Origin: Desulfobulbus sp.
Lineage (GTDB): Bacteria > Desulfobacterota > Desulfobulbia > Desulfobulbales > Desulfobulbaceae
Assembly: GCA_030600525.1 (NCBI GenBank)
Contig: JAUVLX010000004.1
Location: 1 to 30,098, forward strand
DNA: 30,098 nt
Direction: 5' to 3'
A program made the translations under genes and the position numbers. Every line of letters begins with the position of its first letter. Within the stretch, counting starts at the first letter, position 1. Positions 24,624 to 30,098 of this stretch are shown in pieces. A model generated the notes under the pieces. The model was given only the letters and a program-made list of their open reading frames with translations, made no database searches and had not been told where the DNA came from.

Positions 24624-25553
24624 ATGGTTGACACACAAATGACACTTCCCATGGATTCCATTCTTCTGAAAAATAACGTTCCAGACCAGGTGGTGATAGC
24701 CACCGGCACGGCCCAACAACTCGACACATTTTCCCTTGTTCTCACGGCTATAGATATTGATCATTTAATTGATCCGGTCAACCAGTCAATCTTGGTCGAC
24801 AAAAATCATGCTCACACTGCATTGTTACAACTGGATAAATATACAGAAGAAAACAAAAACTGGCCTCCCATGCCAGAGCAAACATGGCAACCACCTTTTT
24901 TTTATCCACAAGCAACCATTCTATTGATAAGCCTACTTGCTTTTTTCTACTGGCATACAGGAGGTTGGCATTCTGATAATCCGTGGTTCATAATCGGTGC
25001 GATTCACAGCCAAAAAATTCTGATCGAAAGCCAATGGTGGAGGCTGGTCACGGCTCTAACTCTGCATGCTGATATCGTACATCTGGTAGGCAACTGTCTC
25101 ATTGGAGCCAATATTATTCTTTTACTTAGTCGTGCAGTCGGCTATGGATTGTGCTGGTTCATGGTGCTCATGACGGGTACTGCTGGAAACTTGATCAACA
25201 TTCTGATTCGCGATCAACCGCACTTGTCTGTCGGTTTTTCCACTGCTGTATTTGCTGCCATCGGTATCTTGACCGGCATTCGACTCAGATCTGCGCAAAA
25301 GGCCTCTCTTAAACAGTATGTTCTCCCCTTGGGCGCAGGCACGGCTTTGCTAACCTTTCTTGGCAGTGCAGGTCCAACCACAGATATCGGCGCCCACTTT
25401 TTCGGTTTTATCAGTGGTATTATCATGGGTGTAGTCTGCAATTACCAAAAACTGGTACGAATAGCAGCTACCAACCAGGTGCAGTGTCTGCTCATGCTTG
25501 TATCCCTTCTTTTTCTACTGTTATGCTGGGGATCTGCTTGGAGCCACCTTTAA
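24624..25553 (+). CDS. rhomboid family intramembrane serine protease
   Basis: 309 residues. The N-terminal about 90 residues form a soluble domain. At least six hydrophobic helices follow, beginning ATILLISLLAFFYW. WWRLVTALTLHADIVHLVGN (about 136-155) is the rhomboid W-R-x-x-T plus H-x-x-x-N loop and helix 2. The nucleophile is Ser 206 in VGFSTAVFA (G-x-S context), and the catalytic His is His 258 in DIGAHFFGFISG. The dyad is intact. Rhomboids cleave single-span membrane proteins within the bilayer. The next genes on the same strand, after 224 bases, are hflK and hflC, another membrane quality-control pair. The ribosome binding site before ATG 24624 is weak, so ATG 24639 is possible. Confidence 0.9.
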   Translation: MVDTQMTLPMDSILLKNNVPDQVVIATGTAQQLDTFSLVLTAIDIDHLIDPVNQSILVDKNHAHTALLQLDKYTEENKNWPPMPEQTWQPPFFYPQATILLISLLAFFYWHTGGWHSDNPWFIIGAIHSQKILIESQWWRLVTALTLHADIVHLVGNCLIGANIILLLSRAVGYGLCWFMVLMTGTAGNLINILIRDQPHLSVGFSTAVFAAIGILTGIRLRSAQKASLKQYVLPLGAGTALLTFLGSAGPTTDIGAHFFGFISGIIMGVVCNYQKLVRIAATNQVQCLLMLVSLLFLLLCWGSAWSHL

Positions 25554-25618
25554 CAAATACCCCACTGGCAAGAGAATGCTTACAACGGTTCTTTCTCCTG
25601 TTTTGTGATGATTCAGGA

Positions 25619-25647
25619 TTGACGTCAGGTTCCAATGTGCATACATT
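25619..25647 (+). promoter_or_regulatory. putative sigma-70 promoter for hflK-hflC
   Basis: TTGACG (25619-25624) and TACATT (25642-25647) are 17 bases apart and match consensus at 5/6 and 4/6 positions. They lie 131 bases before the hflK start. A small GGGTGA-TGG-TCACTC hairpin followed by ATTTTT (25675-25695) lies in the implied leader. Confidence 0.4.
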
Positions 25648-25777
25648 AATGACCGTTTATAAAAAATTAAGCAGTGGGTGATGGTCACTCAATTTTTCGC
25701 ACGTCTAAAAGCTGCTGCAAAAGTTAAAATGTGTCTATCCATTATCACCGCCAACCTGAATAACCAGAGGTACATCC

Positions 25778-26896
25778 ATGCCAATGAACGAACAACCGCC
25801 CTGGGGACAGAAAAAACGTCCCTCTTCACCTGAAGATTTTCTTGCTGCGCTCATCCGCAAGATCAGAGAATCTTTTACCAATGAGCAAAAACCTGCTGGT
25901 CAAGGTGATGACAACGGCCAACCACCTGCAGAAGGACCGGGGATGTTTGCCGGAATGGGAAAGGTGGTGATGATTGTTGCTGCTGTTTTCCTGTTTCAAG
26001 TCATCTACTCCTCCTTTTACACCATTCAACCAGGCGAAGTAGGGGTTATGCTCAGTTTTGGTAAGTACTCTCGAACAACAGAGCCTGGTCTTCATTTTAA
26101 AATCCCGTTCATTGAACAATTGTATAAAGTGAACGTGGAAGCTGTACGGAAAGAAGAATTCGGTTTTCGTACCAAAACTGCGGGTAAAGCATCCAACTAC
26201 AACCGACGCGGTTTTGACATGGAAGCCTTGATGTTGACCGGTGACAAAAACGTGATCGAAGTAGCCTGGATCGTTCAGTACATTGTCAACGATCCGGTGA
26301 ACTATCTCTTCAAGGTACGCAACGTATCCCAGGCTGTACGCGATGCCTCGGAAATGGTTACACGCCGGATTGTCGGCAATATGGATTTTGACTACGTGTT
26401 GAGTAACCGTGAGATTCTCGCTGCAGATGGCAAAAAAGAACTGCAGGGAGAACTCGACAACCTGGAATGCGGGGTGAGCATTGTGACCCTCCAACTCCAG
26501 GATATCAACCCACCAGAAAAAGTAAAACCCGCCTTTAACGAGGTTAACGTCGCTGATCAGGATATGAAACGACTGGTCAATGAAGCAGAGGAAACCTACA
26601 ACAGTGTGATCCCCAAAGCCCGAGGTAGCGCAAAACAAACTGTCGAAGAAGCACGTGGTTATGCTGTTGAGCGGACCAACCGCGCGCTAGGGGAAACCAA
26701 CAGGTTTAATGCTATTTTAAAAGAATACCAAGTGGCAAAAGAAGTTACCAGACAACGAATGTACCTGGAAGCGATGCAGGACATCCTTCCCCATGTTGAA
26801 CAGGTTTACGTGATGGATAAAAGCAACCAGGCCGTGATTCCGTTTCTGGACCTGACTGGAAAAGGGCATAAAAACAGCAGCCCCAAAACCCAGTAA
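25778..26896 (+). CDS. hflK: HflK, SPFH/band 7 protease modulator
   Basis: 372 residues. The Pro/Gly/Gln-rich N-terminus (NEQPPWGQKKRP) is typical. One membrane helix lies at about 65-82 (VVMIVAAVFLFQVIYS). The SPFH domain starts YTIQPGEVGVMLSFGKYSRT and includes EPGLHFKIPFIEQLYKV and ALMLTGDKNVIEVAWIVQY. A long coiled coil follows (NEAEETYNSVIPKARG, AVERTNRALGETNRF). HflK and HflC form a large cage around the FtsH protease in the inner membrane and limit its access to membrane substrates. hflC follows after 50 bases. AGAGG lies 9 bases before the ATG. Length and motifs are normal. Confidence 0.95.
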   Translation: MPMNEQPPWGQKKRPSSPEDFLAALIRKIRESFTNEQKPAGQGDDNGQPPAEGPGMFAGMGKVVMIVAAVFLFQVIYSSFYTIQPGEVGVMLSFGKYSRTTEPGLHFKIPFIEQLYKVNVEAVRKEEFGFRTKTAGKASNYNRRGFDMEALMLTGDKNVIEVAWIVQYIVNDPVNYLFKVRNVSQAVRDASEMVTRRIVGNMDFDYVLSNREILAADGKKELQGELDNLECGVSIVTLQLQDINPPEKVKPAFNEVNVADQDMKRLVNEAEETYNSVIPKARGSAKQTVEEARGYAVERTNRALGETNRFNAILKEYQVAKEVTRQRMYLEAMQDILPHVEQVYVMDKSNQAVIPFLDLTGKGHKNSSPKTQ

Positions 26897-26946
26897 CAAC
26901 ATGACAGCGAATTGTCTTATGCTTCTACTCTAACCATGTGAGACCC

Positions 26947-27885
26947 ATGAAGAAAATACTTCAAATTTTAGGATTAATTATTGTTGTAGCTCTGGGAGTT
27001 ACAGTCTGGGATGGCTTTTATATCCTCAAAGAAGGGCAGCAGGCTGTTATTACCCAGTTCGGCGCGCCGGTTGGTGAGCCGCAGACTGAAGCCGGCTTAA
27101 AATTAAAAATGCCCTTTATCCAGGACATCCGTCTGTTTGAGAAAAAAATTCTGATCTGGGATGGTGCACCAAACCAGATTCCGACTAACGATAAGACTTT
27201 TATTTATCTGGATACCAACGCACGCTGGCGCATTATCGACTCCTTACGTTTTCTCCAGGCTGTCGGCTCCGAAAATCGCGCCCGCACCTTGCTTGACGAT
27301 ATCCTTGACGGTACCTTGCGTGACCTTGTCAACAAGCACGACCTGATTGAAATTATCCGTAGTTCTGATTGGACCAAGGACTACATGACCTCCAGCAACC
27401 GGGGAAGGGACATGATCACTCCTCCCGAACTGGGACGTGATAAGATCAGTGAATTGGTACTCGAAGCGGCTGCTAGAGTAATGCCCCAATACGGAATCGA
27501 GCTGATTGATGTCATGTTCAAACGAGTTAACTACATCGACTCGGTACGTGAAAAGGTGTATGACCGTATGATTTCCGAGCGAAAGCGTATCGCTGCTGAA
27601 AAACGCTCTCTCGGTGAAGGACGAAAAGCGGAAATTCTTGGTCGGGTTGATCGGGAGCTGAAAGAAATTACTTCTAAAGCAAAGCGTGAGGCCGTTGAGA
27701 TAGAGGGTAAGGCTGATGCCGAAGCCACCCAAATTTACGGCAAAGCCTATTCAAAGGATCCGGAATTTTATGCTTTTATAAAAAGCCTTGAAAGTTACAG
27801 AGACATTATTACCAGCAACACCTCGCTGGTGCTCTCGTCGGATTCAGATTTGTTCCAATATTTGGAATCACTCGAAGCAAAATAA
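26947..27885 (+). CDS. hflC: HflC, SPFH/band 7 protease modulator
   Basis: 312 residues from ATG 26947. An in-frame GTG at 26938 would add three residues. The N-terminal membrane helix is ILQILGLIIVVALGVTVWDG. SPFH follows: FYILKEGQQAVITQFGAPVG, GLKLKMPFIQDIRLFEKKIL and TLLDDILDGTLRDLVNKHDL. The C-terminal helix has ERKRIAAEKRSLGEGRKAEI and EIEGKADAEATQIYGKAYSKDPEFYAF, characteristic of HflC. It is the partner of HflK in regulating FtsH and shares its operon. A strong bidirectional terminator follows 25 bases after the stop. Confidence 0.95.
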   Translation: MKKILQILGLIIVVALGVTVWDGFYILKEGQQAVITQFGAPVGEPQTEAGLKLKMPFIQDIRLFEKKILIWDGAPNQIPTNDKTFIYLDTNARWRIIDSLRFLQAVGSENRARTLLDDILDGTLRDLVNKHDLIEIIRSSDWTKDYMTSSNRGRDMITPPELGRDKISELVLEAAARVMPQYGIELIDVMFKRVNYIDSVREKVYDRMISERKRIAAEKRSLGEGRKAEILGRVDRELKEITSKAKREAVEIEGKADAEATQIYGKAYSKDPEFYAFIKSLESYRDIITSNTSLVLSSDSDLFQYLESLEAK

Positions 27886-27910
27886 CTTCTGCATTCCGTA
27901 GTATTACTAC

Positions 27911-27946
27911 AAAAAAGGCCGTGTCTAAGACACGGCCTTTTTTTTT
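27911..27946. terminator. strong bidirectional intrinsic terminator
   Basis: GGCCGTGTC-TAA-GACACGGCC is a perfect 9-bp stem flanked by six A's before and nine T's after, so it can terminate transcription in both directions. It ends hflC on the plus strand and the convergent zinc-ribbon gene (27957-28655) on the minus strand. Confidence 0.93.
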
Positions 27947-27956
27947 GACTCCATTT

Positions 27957-28655
27957 TCAACGCAACATTAAGCTCATCCAATCAGTCATAATTCCAGGCC
28001 CTTCATCAGCAAAGCTTGGCCGCTGCTCACGGGAGTACGGAATCCTTCCCCGCTCCTCAAGCAAGGCTTCGAGCCTGAGTAACTCCTGCTCACTACTTAA
28101 ACCATCCAGGCCCAATTGTTCAAAACGACAGCTACAATTGACAAACTGCCCCCCACACCAGGGGCATATTTCTACCGGACACCCAAGTTCATGCACCTCA
28201 CCGGAACTGGTATGGCATGCAGGACATATATCCTCATCTATTTGCAACGGCTCATACGAAACGTGTCGACCATGATCTGCACAGATCCGCTTAAATTCTT
28301 CCCCACTTTCGTACTGAAAGAAATCAAGCACTTCCCGAGCAAGAAAACCGTCACTAACGCTCCCTTGAAACTCAATCCCCTCACTGGATACCAAATAAAG
28401 GTACCCCTCACCGAGGCCAGTCATGGCTCCCAATAAGAAAACCCCCTGCTGACGGTTAAATAAAACAATATCCTTTATCAAGGCTTCCTGAGCATCGGGA
28501 AGTGTCCGATAAAACTCATGCAGCACATTAAGGCCGATTCTGTCTTCGCGATACTGATCGAGCAAATCCTCAGCCTTATCCAAAAAACCTTCAGGCACTG
28601 CATATTCCATGACTTCCCTGATGGCCTTTCGCATTTCTTTCAATTCATCTTGCAT
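27957..28655 (-). CDS. hypothetical protein with multiple cysteine pairs (zinc-binding)
   Basis: 232 residues, soluble. The N-terminal half is helical and acidic (MRKAIREVMEYAVPEGF, LLDQYREDRIGLNVLHEFY), then an alpha/beta part (QQGVFLLGAMTGLGEGYLYLVSSEG). The middle has C-P-A-C near 145, then C-P-V-E-I-C-P-W-C-G-G-Q near 160, then N-C-S-C: at least eight cysteines in four pairs, enough for two zinc ribbons. The tail is charged, then ends MTDWMSLMLR. I recognise no named family. It is convergent with hflC, sharing its terminator, and divergent from the citrate synthase gene. The ribosome binding site is weak. Confidence 0.75.
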   Translation of the reverse strand: MQDELKEMRKAIREVMEYAVPEGFLDKAEDLLDQYREDRIGLNVLHEFYRTLPDAQEALIKDIVLFNRQQGVFLLGAMTGLGEGYLYLVSSEGIEFQGSVSDGFLAREVLDFFQYESGEEFKRICADHGRHVSYEPLQIDEDICPACHTSSGEVHELGCPVEICPWCGGQFVNCSCRFEQLGLDGLSSEQELLRLEALLEERGRIPYSREQRPSFADEGPGIMTDWMSLMLR

Positions 28656-29015
28656 ACAACTACCAACCTTCGGCCTCGCTGGAGGCTATTTCTCTATTAT
28701 TTCAGATAAAAACTAATTTCTTCAACCGGGTTGTTTCCCCCCTTCCAGACTTACAAACTTGTTTTTTATTCACAAATCAAGTAGTGTACTTGCTGGTAAT
28801 CAAAGTAGGCCTCAACCGTGGAAAAGCTCAACATCCTCACACCGATGTTCTTTTTTCTAGAACGGAATCGAAACAACACCTCGCTAATCTACCTTAACCA
28901 GTAGGCCATAGCATCTTTTTTCCGAGGTGTTTCTTTTAATCTGTAGTGCCCGTTAATCGTCCCCCTGTGGGTCAAGGGAATCGGCATTACAATTTACTCG
29001 TAGGTAAAACAACTT
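28656..29015. promoter_or_regulatory. divergent control region upstream of gltA with operator-like palindrome
   Basis: 360 bases without a gene. CAAGTA-GTG-TACTTG (28778-28792) is a perfect 6-3-6 palindrome, placed like an operator 224 bases before the citrate synthase start. AACACCTCG (28875-28883) and CGAGGTGTT (28923-28931) are a perfect 9-bp inverted repeat with a 39-base loop that contains CTAC...GTAG. This would fold in the gltA leader if transcription starts upstream. I cannot match either to a named regulator or riboswitch, and no strong -35/-10 pair is visible. Confidence 0.45.
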
Positions 29016-30098
29016 ATGACCGATATAGCTAAAAAAAACACCCACGCACAGTTGACCATTAGTGATAAAACCTACGAACTGCCAATTCTAAAAGGTGCAG
29101 AAGGTGATAAGGCGATCGACATCTCAAACCTGTTGAAAGAAACAGGGTTTACCACCTACGATGTCGGCTCTAAAAATTCTGCTTCATGCAGCAGTTCCAT
29201 CACCTATCTCAATGGCAACAAGGGTATTTTACGCTATCGCGGGTATGATATTGAAGACTTAGCTGAAAAATGTCTTTTTATTGAAGTTGCGTATTTATTG
29301 CTCCATAACAAACTCCCTAATCGTGAAGAACTGGAACACTTTCGAACCTTGCTCGAGGAATACGCCCTGATCCATGAGGATATGATTCATTTCTTTGATC
29401 ATTTCCCACCCAACGCCTCACCAATGTCCATCCTCTCCGTCATGGTTAACACCTTGCACAACTACTATCCGGAGATGGTTGACGACCCACTGTTGAACAT
29501 TAATAACACCGCCAGCCGCCTGATTTCAAAAATCCGTACTATTGCCGCTTTTTCCTATAAAAAATCCATTGGTCACCCACTGGTTTACCCGCGCAACGAC
29601 CTCTCCTATTGCGGCAATTTTCTGAATATGATGTTTGATACACCTGTCCGACCATATACAGTTCAGCCTGAAGTGGTTGCAGCCATGAATAAGCTGCTGA
29701 TACTTCATGCCGACCATGAACAGAACTGCTCCACCTCAGCTGTCCGCCTTGTCGGCAGTTCAGGTGGCAATCTGTATGCATCCATATCAGCTGTCATAAA
29801 TGCCCTTTGGTGACCACTACATGGAGGTGCCAATGAGGCGGTTATCCAAATGCTTGAAGCCATTTATCACGATGGTGCAGACTACAAGAATTATATCGCC
29901 AAGGCCAAGGACAAAAATGATCCATTCAGGTTATCAGGCTTTGGCCACAGGGTCTACAAGACCTACGACCCCCGCGGCACCATCATTAAGAAGGCCTGTG
30001 ACGGCATCCTAAACGTATTGAACGTTTCCGATCCACTACTGGAGGTAGCAACGAATCTGGAAGAAATCGTACGTAATGATGACTACTTCATTAATCGC
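29016..30098 (+). pseudogene. gltA: citrate synthase with in-frame TGA, C-terminus cut by window
   Basis: The frame from ATG 29016 is citrate synthase to the window end (361 codons). It includes SSSITYLNGNKGILRYRGYDI, MSILSVMVNTLHNYYP, SYKKSIGHPLVYPRNDLSY, LLILHADHEQNCSTSAVRLV and, after a TGA at 29811-29813, PLHGGANEAVIQMLEAIYHD, FRLSGFGHRVYK and LEEIVRNDDYFINR. The TGA replaces the conserved Gly of the W-G-P-x-H-G-G motif (GGA to TGA), just before an active-site histidine. Six codons earlier a second conserved Gly is Val (ISAVINALW instead of ISAGI). Read to the TGA, the 265-residue product lacks that His and the C-terminal catalytic Asp. Either a decaying gene, a sequencing problem or, less likely, recoding. 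The enzyme normally condenses acetyl-CoA with oxaloacetate. Confidence 0.8.

Noticed and set aside
25675..25695. GGGTGA-TGG-TCACTC plus T-run as terminator of the rhomboid gene
   Set aside because: The stem is only 6 bp with a wobble, and it lies downstream of the likely hflK promoter, where a terminator would be counterproductive.
29811..29813. Selenocysteine insertion at the gltA TGA
   Set aside because: The replaced residue is a glycine in a motif with no known Sec variant, and the downstream bases give only a 3-bp stem (CAC/GTG), not a bacterial SECIS-like hairpin.
1..30098. Genome-wide reassignment of TGA to a sense codon
   Set aside because: Several intact genes end with TGA at the family-expected C-terminus (deacetylase 7806, ExeA-like 10491, orn 16269), so TGA works as a stop here.

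Overview
The window looks like chromosomal DNA of a Gram-negative bacterium, most likely a Desulfobacterota (Desulfobulbales-like) sulfate or sulfur metaboliser. This rests on overall protein resemblance (HflK/HflC, Orn, SlyD-type FKBP, an ExeA-type ATPase fused to TPRs, long PAS/GAF hybrid kinases), the moderate GC content and the abundance of palindromic intergenic repeats. It is an inference, because no rRNA or clade-specific marker is present. No tRNA, rRNA, CRISPR array, intact IS element or phage gene was found.

Layout. 1-521 (-): end of a SAM-dependent methyltransferase. 667-4494 (+): an accessory stretch with a small ORF, a DUF2293 protein, a flavodoxin-fold reductase, a decayed TauE/SafE permease, two small membrane proteins and a GNAT acetyltransferase. 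It is broken up by palindromic repeats. 4824-7808 (+): a two-gene operon of a hydantoinase/oxoprolinase and a histone-deacetylase-like amidohydrolase with a C-terminal zinc ribbon. 7809-8459: repeat plus non-coding sequence. 8460-11026 (+): ExeA-like AAA ATPase with TM and TPRs, overlapping a LysM-like envelope protein. 11062-13503 (-): PAS-GAF-PAS hybrid histidine kinase. 13723-16215 (+): glycogen phosphorylase. 16269-16817 (-): oligoribonuclease. 17143-18426 (-): phosphofructokinase. 18732-20606 (+): FAD dehydrogenase and SlyD-like isomerase. 20688-22824 (-): a family-2 glycosyltransferase and a nucleotidyltransferase/glycosyltransferase fusion. 23118-23456 (-): CsaA-like tRNA-binding protein. 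23547-24470 (-): Tim44-like protein. 24624-25553 (+): rhomboid protease. 25778-27885 (+): hflK-hflC. 27957-28655 (-): zinc-ribbon protein of unknown function. 29016-end (+): citrate synthase.

Themes. Central carbon genes (glgP, a phosphofructokinase, gltA) and membrane quality control (hflKC, rhomboid, Tim44-like) surround unrelated housekeeping genes. The most unusual content is non-coding. At least five long imperfect palindromes (about 125-180 bp) lie between genes. Two of them (1522-1666 and 3789-3957) clearly share a conserved core, a third (4644-4792, inverted) appears to share it, and a fourth (7813-7993) may. Four of the five start within a few bases of a stop codon. A 17-bp tandem repeat (four copies) is held in the loop of a perfect 15-bp inverted repeat at 16989-17097.

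Three reading frames carry an in-frame stop where protein-family alignment expects an amino acid: TauE (TAA 2443), csaA (TGA 23439) and gltA (TGA 29811). The TauE gene is clearly a pseudogene. The csaA and gltA stops need read-level confirmation, because they could be real inactivation, recoding or sequence error.
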